In this document: positions 1 through 8,613 of the stretch, in pieces | Layout: the number at the start of each line of letters is the position of its first letter | Position numbering within the stretch: the first letter of the stretch is position 1 | Origin: a virus | Virus record (IMG/VR): IMGVR_UViG_3300010885_044017 | Coordinates: 62,001 to 126,000 of that record | DNA: 64,000 nt | Strand: one strand, 5' to 3' | Program-made: the position numbers and the translations under genes | The notes under the pieces: model-generated | The model's input: the letters and a program-made list of their open reading frames with translations, nothing else | Told to the model about the DNA's origin: nothing | The model's database searches: none

Positions 1-927
1 GTCGGCCCAGGCAAGTAGCTCATCTAAGTAGTAGACATTCTGTATATTAATAGTGAAACATAACTGTGTAGTAATAGAACCGTGGCGAAATGTTCTAAAA
101 CCATGTATTTTGTCAACTATTGTATTTGCTTGATCCCATTTTGCACCGTAGCGTTCATATTCAAATCTATCCCCAACATTGTCAACGCTAAACGCAATAT
201 CCACACGGCCGAACTCGTCCCATAAATTAAAATGTTCTTGTGAGGGTTCTTGTGTGGCATTGGTGTTGTAATGAATGTCAATATGCTTGCTGTGTCCACG
301 CAACACTGCATACTTTAAAAGATCAAAATGTTCTTCAATCAGCCAGGGTTCACCGCCGGTGAATTCTATATACCGTATATTGGGCAACAATGACCTCATG
401 TTGTCCCAGAATGTAGCAGTCTTGCGTGGCCATGCACCCTGTCGTAACCAGGTATAGGCTATGTGTGATTTTTTGTCTACGCCTGCGGGCAAGTAGGCCA
501 TTTCCTCTTCAGCCCACTTGCTGCTACTCCACGAGCCACATATACGACATTTGAGATTGCAAATGTTTCCCAGTTTCAAATCCACAAACCACAGTTGATC
601 CGGGTCATCGTTTGCCCAGTCCACTTTTGGGTATAATTCCTTTAGTCTTATCTGTGTGTGTATTCTTTTGCTGGCTCGGCCAGCGGCTTCTTCGTCCCAA
701 CAACGTGTACAGGTGGCAGGCTTTGCACCTGCACGAAATTGCCTACGTAACTCCTGCATATACTCACTGTGATACGCAGTTTCAAGATCGGTGTTGTTTA
801 AATCGTACTTGACTCCTTGCTCATCTGGGATCTCATCATGAGCCAAACAGCAAGGCCGTACAGTGCCCATGGGACTGGCCTCCACACTGATCCATGGTAG
901 CATACAAATTGTGTCAGGAAGGGTCAT
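1..927 (-). CDS. Radical SAM protein with N-terminal twitch-like domain (partial, C-terminus outside window)
   Basis: The frame is open from an ATG at 927 to the window edge (309 codons), so the C-terminus is missing. The N-terminal ~80 residues have the twitch-type cysteine pattern: an IC-x3-PW start near residue 8, a PCC near 26, then CTRC at 73-76. The radical SAM cluster motif CNLKCRIC follows, with Cys123, Cys127 and Cys130 (CX3CX2C) expected to bind the 4Fe-4S cluster that cleaves S-adenosylmethionine. A TGGEPWL motif about 65 residues later is the usual SAM-binding GGE. Its start overlaps the stop of the upstream gene by 14 bases, so it is the downstream member of a translationally coupled operon. 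It is closest in layout to the proteins at 914-2230 and 46704-47828. The substrate is unknown; related twitch/SPASM enzymes act on peptides or sugars. Confidence 0.88.
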   Translation of the reverse strand, partial: MTLPDTICMLPWISVEASPMGTVRPCCLAHDEIPDEQGVKYDLNNTDLETAYHSEYMQELRRQFRAGAKPATCTRCWDEEAAGRASKRIHTQIRLKELYPKVDWANDDPDQLWFVDLKLGNICNLKCRICGSWSSSKWAEEEMAYLPAGVDKKSHIAYTWLRQGAWPRKTATFWDNMRSLLPNIRYIEFTGGEPWLIEEHFDLLKYAVLRGHSKHIDIHYNTNATQEPSQEHFNLWDEFGRVDIAFSVDNVGDRFEYERYGAKWDQANTIVDKIHGFRTFRHGSITTQLCFTINIQNVYYLDELLAWAD

Positions 928-2230
928 ATTGTTGTATCGCCTTTAATTCTGGAAACACTGCAAAGAAATCTTCACTGCGTACTTGATCTATTAGATTATT
1001 AGTTTTAAAGAAACTAGGTAATTCATGTGTGCTGTCTTGTGCCATCATAAAGTTGACTACACCTTCGTACCCCGAAGTGGCACGGGATAATGTATCCAAG
1101 GGACGTAACCATTCTAAATGTGTTTGAATTTTATCTTGTGCTTGCAATTTTAACGGTTCAGGCAGTACATCTACACGATAGCGATGTGGATGTTGTAGTA
1201 TGTTTATGTTCCAATCCATTGGGCGTAACAGTCCCAGATCCACCCATTCTCTATGAAAGTCTGTGATGTGCAACACGTTCATCATGCTGACTGTACTCGA
1301 TACATAGAAATCCACGTTGGGACAAATCTTCAACATACGCTCACGGTTCTCTACAGTTTCTTTCCAGTTTTGCCCTTTGCGTATGTACTCTCCACGCTGA
1401 TAACTACCATCAAGGCTGGCACCTATGCTGACACAGTCAAACAGTTTCCACATCTCAAGTACATCACGACCTTTGAATTTGAGTTCACTGAAGTTTGTGT
1501 TATAAATTAGTCGTACATGAAACATTTCACGTCGAACCAGCTCGTCTAACACTTTCCAATGTTCTTCCATGATCAGGGGTTCGCCGCCGGCCCAGTAGAT
1601 TTGTTCCAAGTGAGGAATGTGCTCTTGCATCTGTTGCCACATGTCACCTTTGTCTCGTCCGGCATACATTATCTGTGGATGCTTCGGATCCCATCCTGCG
1701 GCCTTTTCGTCTTTGTGCCAATTGCTAGAGAAGATACCACCACAAGTTCTGCAGGCAAAATTGCAAAGGTTACTGAAGCGAATGTCGTAGTAGCGTAATT
1801 TAAAATCATCGTACTGACCATCGGGCCGTGTGTTGTCCACTAGGCCAATATGATGTCCAAAGTTTTTGTTAGCACTTTCTCTCATACTAAACAAGCGACT
1901 TTTCTCTTGTTCGTAACATTTAGTACATTCTTTTGATGGAACGTTGTTCAGCATGTTGACTCGCATTTGTTTCAGCGGTGCATCATTCCATATTTCACGC
2001 ATGGTGTGTGTTTTGAGATTGCCAACAGGATGATCGGGCTCACTTAAACAACAGGGATAAGCACGACCATCCGGGAAGGCATGCATGTGTATCCAAGGGA
2101 TCATGCAGAACTCATCGCTTTTTACTAGTCTATCAAGTTGATCTGGTGTTAATTCTGATTCTTTGATATAAATGGGCTTGCGGGCACCGTAGTTGTAATT
2201 TTTGTAATAATCTTCTATGTTGTCTGCCAT
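914..2230 (-). CDS. Radical SAM protein with N-terminal twitch-like domain
   Basis: This 438-residue protein has a twitch-like cysteine region first: FCMIPW at 41-46, PCC at 59-61 and ECTKC at 101-105. The radical SAM motif CNFACRTC follows with Cys156, Cys160 and Cys163. WAGGEPL about 60 residues on is the SAM-binding GGE segment, and the region after it has the regular beta/alpha pattern of a TIM-barrel core. The reaction is not identifiable; by family it should generate a 5'-deoxyadenosyl radical, with the extra cysteines probably holding an auxiliary cluster. Its start overlaps the preceding SGNH hydrolase stop by 16 bases and its stop overlaps the next radical SAM start by 14, so the three are translated as a coupled set. 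The neighbourhood suggests glycan or surface modification. Confidence 0.88.
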   Translation of the reverse strand: MADNIEDYYKNYNYGARKPIYIKESELTPDQLDRLVKSDEFCMIPWIHMHAFPDGRAYPCCLSEPDHPVGNLKTHTMREIWNDAPLKQMRVNMLNNVPSKECTKCYEQEKSRLFSMRESANKNFGHHIGLVDNTRPDGQYDDFKLRYYDIRFSNLCNFACRTCGGIFSSNWHKDEKAAGWDPKHPQIMYAGRDKGDMWQQMQEHIPHLEQIYWAGGEPLIMEEHWKVLDELVRREMFHVRLIYNTNFSELKFKGRDVLEMWKLFDCVSIGASLDGSYQRGEYIRKGQNWKETVENRERMLKICPNVDFYVSSTVSMMNVLHITDFHREWVDLGLLRPMDWNINILQHPHRYRVDVLPEPLKLQAQDKIQTHLEWLRPLDTLSRATSGYEGVVNFMMAQDSTHELPSFFKTNNLIDQVRSEDFFAVFPELKAIQQYDPS

Positions 2231-2955
2231 GTCAATATATTTCTTTCAGCCAAAAATGGCATTGCTATTGCTTTAGTCCAAGTTTCGTGTCCTTGCATAC
2301 TGGGATGGAACTTATCATCTTGCAATAAATCTAGATCTCTACAGTAGTCACCTAAGCATGGTACTATCCATTTTGTTTTATCAATCGATAAATTCAAGTC
2401 TGTTAATTCTTTATTGTAATCGACCCATAACTCTTTGGTATTCTTGATATCTGTTATCGATGAGTAATAGAATTCAAATCCTTTTACTGTTAGGTAGTTA
2501 GACAAATTTGACATTGATAACCAACTGTGTAATGCAAAACTGTGCGAGCTTTGATATTTGCTGTATTCAACTAGTGTTTGCTCAATATGCGTTCTGCGTT
2601 TGGGGTGCCACCAACTACCGCCAAGAACCAACTCATTGTAACCATCATAATTGTAAGTAAATGGGTATGCATTTTTAAAATTTGATAACGACTTGTCTGT
2701 TATCCAATCTATACGTGCCACTCCCGACCACATGGCCATAACTAATGTGTCAGCAGGATCTAAATTGTGTTGTTCAATATATAGCATGATGCTATTGGCA
2801 ATGTGAGTGTTGCCAGCACCCGGTATGGCTAGGTTAATAATATTCATTCCAGTCCACACTGCTAAATCATTTGCCCAAGCAAAATGCTCTTCACAGTCAT
2901 TATGTGTAAAACTGCACCCCGAAACTAGTAGTGTTTTATATTTAGAACGAGTCAT
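2215..2955 (-). CDS. SGNH/GDSL-type hydrolase
   Basis: This 246-residue protein has the SGNH landmarks. A GCSF block at 13-16 carries the likely nucleophile Ser15. A GAGN segment lies near residue 66, and a C-terminal FHPSMQGH block supplies the catalytic Asp/His region. SGNH enzymes remove or transfer acyl groups (often acetyl) on sugars or lipids. There is no signal peptide, so it probably acts in the infected cell's cytoplasm. It is sandwiched between radical SAM genes with 14- to 16-base overlaps on both sides, which ties it to the same pathway. Similar stand-alone SGNH genes occur at 6607-7326 and 44888-45640. The substrate is unknown; acyl transfer is as plausible as hydrolysis. Confidence 0.78.
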   Translation of the reverse strand: MTRSKYKTLLVSGCSFTHNDCEEHFAWANDLAVWTGMNIINLAIPGAGNTHIANSIMLYIEQHNLDPADTLVMAMWSGVARIDWITDKSLSNFKNAYPFTYNYDGYNELVLGGSWWHPKRRTHIEQTLVEYSKYQSSHSFALHSWLSMSNLSNYLTVKGFEFYYSSITDIKNTKELWVDYNKELTDLNLSIDKTKWIVPCLGDYCRDLDLLQDDKFHPSMQGHETWTKAIAMPFLAERNILTWQTT

Positions 2956-3280
2956 ACCATTCTGCTAGGTTGGGAAATGTTGTTGTAAAGTTTTTGCCTC
3001 TGCGTTGGTCGTATTGTGTATAAAATTTCTTAAAGTCCTGTTGTAATACGCTTTGTTCTGCTGCACCCACATGCGGAGTTTTGACTACATCTAAATAGTC
3101 TATCAAGCGTTGTACTTGATTGGTTTCAAATTGATGTAATAACTGATTGTTTTTATTTGTGTTGAACCATGCTTGTAATTTAAGTTTATAGCCGTTGCGT
3201 ATGTCATCTGGCAACACTAAAGGACTTTGAAAACTTGGAAAGCGTAATATATAGTGAGAATGTAGGGAAGTCTCGGCCAC
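2942..3280 (-). CDS. C-terminal fragment of frameshifted radical SAM protein
   Basis: The frame opens at a GTG and encodes 112 residues, but it is best read as the displaced C-terminus of the radical SAM protein at 3204-4328. Its end (Q-x-DFKKFYTQYD-x-RR, then T-T-FP) matches the end of the neighbouring paralogue at 4288-5673 (DFYRFFNEHDKRR, then LTTFPEM). Its beginning continues the alignment where the other frame stops matching. Joining the two by removing one base gives a 461-residue protein, exactly the paralogue's length. The joined stop at 2942 overlaps the SGNH hydrolase start by 14 bases, as at other junctions in this operon. An independent small gene is unlikely. Confidence 0.7.
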   Translation of the reverse strand: MAETSLHSHYILRFPSFQSPLVLPDDIRNGYKLKLQAWFNTNKNNQLLHQFETNQVQRLIDYLDVVKTPHVGAAEQSVLQQDFKKFYTQYDQRRGKNFTTTFPNLAEWYDSF

Positions 3281-4328
3281 ATAGGTCTTTCCACTCCAGG
3301 CATTGATCCAAAAAATCAGTTAAACTATCCAAGCATAATGCGTTGATGGTACACATAATGTGAAATCCTTCTAGGTCAGCATCACGCAACACCTGTTCCA
3401 CATTGGCAGTCCATGTATCCCATACCAGCCCATCACGAATGTATTCGCTTTGTACACCTGTTGCTTCGTTACTGGTGTACAGGTGAAAATGCTTGATGCT
3501 GTGGGCGGCCGCAACAAGTCGATCAATCAATTCTGGTTTGGCGCCAAGATTGCTGTTGATGGCAAACCGCATGTCAGGGTTGACTCGACTGTTGTTGTTC
3601 TTGAACCATTCCAATAATCTCCAGGTGTCGCCCGACATCAGTGGCTCTCCACCAGTTAATCGAAGCTCCTGAAGTGTGCGATGGAGATCTGACTCCCACC
3701 ATGCAAAGAACGCTTCAACGTAAGGATTACTTTCACCAAAGCGATAAAGCTGACTACTTGCATGATTATGAGTGTAATGATTCCTACCGTCTGAAGTGAG
3801 GCCGGTATAAGCACCCATGGTGTCAATATCTTTAACCCAAGTGCTGCTGAAAGCAGGGTTACAGTAACTACACCCAAAATTGCATGTGCGATCAAAAGCA
3901 ATTTCAAGCGTTTGTAAATCCACATCTGTGCTGGCTGGCCTAGCGAATGCATTTCTCAAATCCTCATCTGAATATATAACTGTTTTGTAAACTCTATCAC
4001 TTATGTTGTCTCGCCCGATGTCTTCAATCTTCCAACAGTACTCACAACCTGCGGGACGTTCTCCGCGTTGCATCTGTTCGCGTTCCATTTTTTTCCGTTG
4101 TGTGTTGTGTATGGCCTTGGGATTGGTTCGAATCTCGTCGATATCTATGGCATGTGGTAATGGATGATGACAACTGGTGGTTTGACCTGATCCCAACCAT
4201 ATGGTGGCGTTGTACCATTTGGCCGCACAAAAGCTTTCGCTCTTGATGTCAATTACTCTTTTTTTGTATTCTAAGTCGGTCTCATTGTCAATTCTTGGCA
4301 TGGTATTCACATTCTTTCCAAAATTCAC
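3204..4328 (-). CDS. Radical SAM protein, N-terminal part of a frameshifted gene
   Basis: The 374-residue reading frame carries a twitch-like region (FCAAKW near 33; GCEYCW near 94-99), then the radical SAM motif CNFGCSYC with Cys149, Cys153 and Cys156. LRLTGGEPL is the SAM-binding GGE. It is a clear paralogue of 4288-5673: both share LPHAID/LHAID, GCEYCW/ECSYCW and the (N/S)PxFSSTW block after the cluster. Homology is lost in the last ~20 residues, and the true C-terminus resumes in the +1 frame (2942-3280). One extra base between about 3240 and 3290 explains this. The start overlaps the paralogue's stop by 41 bases. A sequencing insertion, a real mutation and programmed +1 frameshifting are all possible; the first looks most likely to me. 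Confidence 0.82.
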   Translation of the reverse strand: MNFGKNVNTMPRIDNETDLEYKKRVIDIKSESFCAAKWYNATIWLGSGQTTSCHHPLPHAIDIDEIRTNPKAIHNTQRKKMEREQMQRGERPAGCEYCWKIEDIGRDNISDRVYKTVIYSDEDLRNAFARPASTDVDLQTLEIAFDRTCNFGCSYCNPAFSSTWVKDIDTMGAYTGLTSDGRNHYTHNHASSQLYRFGESNPYVEAFFAWWESDLHRTLQELRLTGGEPLMSGDTWRLLEWFKNNNSRVNPDMRFAINSNLGAKPELIDRLVAAAHSIKHFHLYTSNEATGVQSEYIRDGLVWDTWTANVEQVLRDADLEGFHIMCTINALCLDSLTDFLDQCLEWKDLCGRDFPTFSLYITLSKFSKSFSVAR

Positions 4329-5673
4329 GCATTTCGGGAAAAGTAGTTAAAAAATCTGTTTGACGCCTTTTGTCGTGTTCATTGAAGAACCGATAAAAGT
4401 CTGCACGTTGTAGTTTAACATAGTCGGGGTCTAACTTGCAACCTTCCTGCATCCATGCTATGTCTCTGCGTAGGCGTTGTACTTCGTAGTCTTTAAAACC
4501 TTGGAATGGATCTTCCTCTGTTTCCAAGTTCAGTTCCATCCAGTCGGACACACGTTCCAACACACCTGTGTATACAGGTGGCAGTATCTGTAGGCTTTGC
4601 CAGGTGGGTGTGCGTAGCAAGGGAGTATCAAACCAAACACGTTGATATGTGGTGCTGTGACGTTTTCTTAAATCCAGTATCCATTGCAATTGACGTTGTA
4701 GGCCCAGCACACTTAAATTATTCATGGTGATAATGAATGTCAGACTGTTACGGTGGGGCACTTCTGTCAAATATCTGTTGACATATTCATGTAATCTATT
4801 CATGTTGAGACCATGCCTGATATATTCTGCATGTTTGATGTTGCCAGAATCCAAGCTGACATACTGCATGAAATGTTCTATCTGTATTGCACATAACTGT
4901 TTTACATAGTCCAAATATCGTTCAAACAACGCCTGGTCCACGCTGAAGTTGCTGGTGACATTTAAATGTAGATCTGGTTTTGGCATGGCCAACACATAAT
5001 CAAATACCCGATAAGTGTTGCGGTCCATCAATGGTTCACCACCGGTCATTCTAAAGTGTCGCAGTTTGGGGTACAGTTCTGGCCACCATGACCAAAATGC
5101 CTCTACGTAAGGATTTTCATGACTGGCCGGGATTGGCCTATTACGACCAGTAAAATGACTAGGGTCGTTATGAATTGTTGTAGTTGGGTACCCTCCCCAT
5201 CGATCCACTTCCGCTTGCCATGTTGAACTAAACTGCGGACTACAATAACTGCAAGCAAGGTTACAAGCATGATTAAAATTAACTTCCACATAACTGGGTA
5301 CAACATCTTCATCTCCTCGAGAGTTTTTGATTGCTTCGTAGTGTTCTGCGGCCCACGGTTCTCCTGACCTATAATGTCTGTCGCTTAATTGATCATGTCG
5401 TTCTATGTTCCAACAGTAACTACACTCTGCAGGTTGTTCATTTTTCAACATGATGATGCGTTGCTGTTTCTTGTGTTCGGTGTTGTGTAATGCACTGGGA
5501 TTGAGTTTTACAGCATCAGCATCTATGGCATGCAATGGTGGATGGTAACACGAATTATTGAGACCGGTGGGAAGATGTAGGCTCACTTGTTGCCATTTGG
5601 CCAAGCAGAGTGAGTTGCCAAGTTTTGCTTGCATCTCTTCGGCTGCTGACATGAATACGCTTTTATCCAACAT
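4288..5673 (-). CDS. Radical SAM protein with N-terminal twitch-like domain
   Basis: This 461-residue protein is intact. A twitch-like segment (CLAKWQQ near 23, SCYHPP near 41, ECSYCW near 83-88) precedes the radical SAM motif CNLACSYC at Cys137, Cys141 and Cys144. FRMTGGEPL supplies the SAM-binding GGE. The C-terminal ~110 residues after the barrel form a helical tail ending in a conserved T-T-FPEM segment that is also present in the frameshifted paralogue downstream. It is an internal duplicate of that gene and the best template for judging the frameshift. It overlaps the upstream glycosyltransferase-like gene by 11 bases. The function is presumed S-adenosylmethionine-dependent radical chemistry on an unidentified substrate. 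Confidence 0.88.
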   Translation of the reverse strand: MLDKSVFMSAAEEMQAKLGNSLCLAKWQQVSLHLPTGLNNSCYHPPLHAIDADAVKLNPSALHNTEHKKQQRIIMLKNEQPAECSYCWNIERHDQLSDRHYRSGEPWAAEHYEAIKNSRGDEDVVPSYVEVNFNHACNLACSYCSPQFSSTWQAEVDRWGGYPTTTIHNDPSHFTGRNRPIPASHENPYVEAFWSWWPELYPKLRHFRMTGGEPLMDRNTYRVFDYVLAMPKPDLHLNVTSNFSVDQALFERYLDYVKQLCAIQIEHFMQYVSLDSGNIKHAEYIRHGLNMNRLHEYVNRYLTEVPHRNSLTFIITMNNLSVLGLQRQLQWILDLRKRHSTTYQRVWFDTPLLRTPTWQSLQILPPVYTGVLERVSDWMELNLETEEDPFQGFKDYEVQRLRRDIAWMQEGCKLDPDYVKLQRADFYRFFNEHDKRRQTDFLTTFPEMREFWKECEYHAKN

Positions 5674-6610
5674 AGGTCAATTTAGTTAGAAATTTTTTAT
5701 TGATTAGCAAATTATAATTGTGTTCCAATATTTCTTGCATGTCTGCGTACATGGAACTTATTTCTTGCTGTGATTTAGATGCTATATTATCTATCGATTC
5801 TAATATCATTTTGTATTTTTGTTTTGGTTCATATCCATCGTAATCTTCGCTCCAATAGTCATTAAATGTTTTAAATCCCATTTGCCGTAGATGTATTAGA
5901 AAGCACTTTGGGCCCATTATAATAAATGGTTTTTTAAGCAATATTGGTCTTACTGTTTTTTCAGTAGCAAAAAAAGTTTTACCACTGGTGAATGTTTCTG
6001 CTACAATATCAATTAAAAACTCAGTGTATAATTTGCACAATTGGTCGGTGTGTTGCGTTGTTGTGGCTCCAACAGTATAGTCGTCAAATTCTTTCAGCAG
6101 TGCGGGAAATTTTTTATATGTTTGTATAAAGTTCTCAACCGATGCAGGATCTGTTTCAAACAAGGACTGTAGTTCAAAAAGTGTTCGACTGTCCTCATCA
6201 TGTGGGTTGGCTCGAAAATTTACCATGCTGACTGTCCTGTGATTTGCATACAAGTGACTTGCAATACCAATTCGATGCCATATTGGTCGATTGTACAGAG
6301 CTCCAAACAGCTTAGAGTTATTCCATACATGATACTCTTTGTATTCTTTTTCAATCTGAAAAAATTTAAAGTAAGATTGAGCATTAACTATGTTATAGGT
6401 GTTATGAGATTCAAAAATGTTATTAGATAATATAGTCACTGATTTAAATTTAAATAAATCTAAAATTTTGTATACACCAATAGCATTGAGGCAACATCCT
6501 TCGCTATTAACTGACAACAGTATATCTTTCTCTTGATTGTTCACCAAGAACGACATTAACTCCGATTGATTCCATATAAAATTATCAGCTGGTATTATAA
6601 CAAATTTCAT
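5663..6610 (-). CDS. Putative glycosyltransferase-like protein (TEKT/KPF motif)
   Basis: This 315-residue protein has a characteristic C-terminal block: Glu205, then F-x-TEKT at 214-219, KPF at 227-229, GFKTF at 245-249 and a SEDYDGYE acidic segment. This arrangement (E, TEK, then PF and a GFKTF/YD segment) resembles the nucleotide-sugar site of fucosyltransferase-like GT-B enzymes and recurs in uncharacterised aquatic phage proteins. The N-terminal half is not recognisable. The gene is noticeably more AT-rich than the radical SAM genes beside it, suggesting separate acquisition. The 4-base overlap with the upstream SGNH gene and 11-base overlap with the downstream radical SAM gene place it in the operon. 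The glycosyltransferase assignment rests on motif memory and needs a profile search. Confidence 0.5.
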   Translation of the reverse strand: MKFVIIPADNFIWNQSELMSFLVNNQEKDILLSVNSEGCCLNAIGVYKILDLFKFKSVTILSNNIFESHNTYNIVNAQSYFKFFQIEKEYKEYHVWNNSKLFGALYNRPIWHRIGIASHLYANHRTVSMVNFRANPHDEDSRTLFELQSLFETDPASVENFIQTYKKFPALLKEFDDYTVGATTTQHTDQLCKLYTEFLIDIVAETFTSGKTFFATEKTVRPILLKKPFIIMGPKCFLIHLRQMGFKTFNDYWSEDYDGYEPKQKYKMILESIDNIASKSQQEISSMYADMQEILEHNYNLLINKKFLTKLTYVG

Positions 6611-7326
6611 TCGCGTATCATCAGTCCTTGGATTTTTTCTATCAATAAGTTTGCGTATATTTCATATGCTTCTGGGCTAGGGTGGGACTGATCGGTGACA
6701 TCCCACATGTTGTTGTTTTCTGCAATATCAAGTAAAAATTGATCGACATACATATGGTTCATGTCAAGTTGATTAAACAAATGCCTATGTCTGTCAAATG
6801 TTTTAAATTTTCTACCAAAACAAAACAAATAAGGAATTGAGTTTGCTTTTAAATAACTTTGTAGGGAGATCATTTTTATTAATAAATGATATGTTTGCTC
6901 TGATGACCCAATATATTGATAATAATTTTCAAATACCTTGACTATATTTGGATCTCTGTCTTGATTAACAGCATATCCGCAACCAAAGATCCAATCTTTT
7001 TCTACATAATCTTGATCATTAATCGGATAAATTATTTTACCAGGCCAGTCATTCTGTTTGTATTGATAATTTGATGTAAATATTGTATTATTAAATAATT
7101 CAATATTTTGCACTTTATAATCAATACGTATAAAAGGTACCCACTGTACAATAACTAAATCGTATGTTCTTTGTGCTAACTCTGATATTGTTGTTTCGTG
7201 TAGATAAGTATTACCGGCACCAGCTTGTGATAGGTTTACAATATTACTATTAAATTTTTTTTGTATGGCGTACGGCCAGCTAGTGGGTCCACGACTAATC
7301 GAACCTCCATTAATAAGTAAATTCAT
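6607..7326 (-). CDS. SGNH-like hydrolase
   Basis: This 239-residue protein begins directly with an SGNH block: NGGSIS at 6-11 with likely nucleophile Ser9. QAGAGNT near residue 36 is the glycine block, and a C-terminal DVTDQSHPSPEAYEIYA segment supplies the Asp and His. It shows the same three-block layout as the SGNH protein at 2215-2955, with little other similarity by eye. It lacks a signal peptide. The DNA is AT-rich like its downstream partner at 5663-6610, with a 4-base start/stop overlap, so the two look like one transferred pair. An acyl esterase or acyltransferase acting on a phage-made glycan is my inference. Confidence 0.72.
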   Translation of the reverse strand: MNLLINGGSISRGPTSWPYAIQKKFNSNIVNLSQAGAGNTYLHETTISELAQRTYDLVIVQWVPFIRIDYKVQNIELFNNTIFTSNYQYKQNDWPGKIIYPINDQDYVEKDWIFGCGYAVNQDRDPNIVKVFENYYQYIGSSEQTYHLLIKMISLQSYLKANSIPYLFCFGRKFKTFDRHRHLFNQLDMNHMYVDQFLLDIAENNNMWDVTDQSHPSPEAYEIYANLLIEKIQGLMIRE

Positions 7327-7376
7327 TTATGTAAATCCTTTAATTAAACCACCACCGGCTCTATTTGTTAAATTTA

Positions 7377-8273
7377 TCATTCTCTTGCCATGGGACCAGT
7401 ATTTCTAAACTGCGATTTGTAATGATGTTTGAAGAATCTACTGGCATCAGCCGACATGTCTACAATAGGCAATCCCAAGCGTGTGCGTAAGGTTTCTCCC
7501 ACACTGGCACATTGATCTGGGCCGTCTTGTTTAAAACTTTGCCATAATCTTGCCAATACATCAAAGTCTTGTACATCTCGATAGTTCCACTTTTCTATCA
7601 TGGTCATGTATGTGCCAAGTCTTGCTCCGTATATTGCCCATGATCCGTTTTCGACATCGGCGCCCACAGTTTGCCAAATGCATAAATGATCATAGTTGCG
7701 ATTGTGTACACGTCTTTCAAATTCGGGCATGTTGGGCCTTGCGCCACGATCCAAACACATCTTGACACCTTCGCGGAATCCAGCTCGCCATGCCTGTTCA
7801 GGTGTGGCATTGGGATAGGTAGTCGAATAACAATCGTGCATGGCCCAGTAATTAGGATAAAAACAAAACTCTACATCATTCTCTGCAGAACCATCCGTGG
7901 CTTCGTGGGTACGCATGTTGTATATAAATTCTCGAGTCCAACAGCTGACACCACCGTTGCCATACATCAATCCATTTATGTGATTTTTAGCCCGCCATCT
8001 AAATACACAGTCACGATTGGTATCGTCTAGCTCTAGTTGTAGATTAAAAAATTCAGGGTCAGGAATGTTGTCACCATCAATTAATACAAAGCGATCAGTG
8101 TCACTGGCCGCTGCCGCTGCCTTGTGTGCAGCATCCGATCCTTTGACTCCATCTACTCGCTTGGCCCAAGGCACCATGTTTTGTACTCTAATCCAATTGA
8201 TTTCTCGATTGGGTTCATTGTAGGTTAAAAAGATGCAATCTAAATCTGCAACGTCAATGATTTCTGTGGTCAT
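7377..8273 (-). CDS. GT-A-fold glycosyltransferase-like protein
   Basis: This 298-residue protein opens with a beta-strand and FLTYNEPN segment, then an NW-x-R helix. The A-x-RVDGVKG and AHKAAA segments and a FVLIDGDN strand follow, with DGD at 66-68 as the metal-binding DXD motif. This is the nucleotide-sugar fold of GT-A glycosyltransferases and is common in T4-like aquatic phages. The next part (GLMYGNGG, then FCFYPNYWAMHDCYSTTYPN) is probably the acceptor site. A 50-base gap separates it from the SGNH gene downstream; upstream it overlaps the small gene at 8254-8613 by 20 bases. Donor and acceptor are unknown; virion protein, DNA base or glycan are all possible. Confidence 0.75.
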   Translation of the reverse strand: MTTEIIDVADLDCIFLTYNEPNREINWIRVQNMVPWAKRVDGVKGSDAAHKAAAAASDTDRFVLIDGDNIPDPEFFNLQLELDDTNRDCVFRWRAKNHINGLMYGNGGVSCWTREFIYNMRTHEATDGSAENDVEFCFYPNYWAMHDCYSTTYPNATPEQAWRAGFREGVKMCLDRGARPNMPEFERRVHNRNYDHLCIWQTVGADVENGSWAIYGARLGTYMTMIEKWNYRDVQDFDVLARLWQSFKQDGPDQCASVGETLRTRLGLPIVDMSADASRFFKHHYKSQFRNTGPMARE

Positions 8274-8613
8274 AATATTCTGTTTCCGAGTATGATTCGC
8301 CAGTCTCTATAATTAATCCAGCGTGATTTTTTACTGTTCGGTAGCCTGTATTGGATTTAGTTAATTTTACACTATAAATGCTGGCTTGGTCAATCTTTAT
8401 TAATTGTCCTTTAACTATGCGATAATCAAAGTATCGTTCATATTTGTCTTTTGATACCACAACATAGTGGTTTGATTCAGGGTGGTCTGCCATACTACAC
8501 ATAACAATCTCGCCCAATTCATTGTAGTGCAATCTATATTCTATTTCAACTTTAGGAATGGGGATGATCAGGCTTTCAACTTGTGCCCAAAAATCACGTT
8601 CGTCTTGATTCAT
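8254..8613 (-). CDS. Hypothetical protein between two glycosyltransferases
   Basis: This 119-residue protein is unrecognised. It begins with an acidic helix (NQDERDFWAQVESL), then alternates short beta-rich segments with many Tyr and Ile residues and ends DHRNH. There is no signal peptide, membrane segment or cysteine motif. It overlaps both neighbouring glycosyltransferase genes by 20 bases and has normal codon use for the operon, so it is very likely real and translated with them. A role as a partner of one of the glycosyltransferases is the only contextual guess. The 20-base overlaps make misplacement of the frame unlikely. Confidence 0.7.
   Translation of the reverse strand: MNQDERDFWAQVESLIIPIPKVEIEYRLHYNELGEIVMCSMADHPESNHYVVVSKDKYERYFDYRIVKGQLIKIDQASIYSVKLTKSNTGYRTVKNHAGLIIETGESYSETEYYDHRNH

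Noticed and set aside
3204-3280. Programmed +1 frameshift as the first explanation for the radical SAM split
   Set aside because: No clear slippery sequence or stimulatory structure is seen at the junction, and the portal gene shows a second independent one-base error, so sequencing error is simpler; it is kept as an open alternative.
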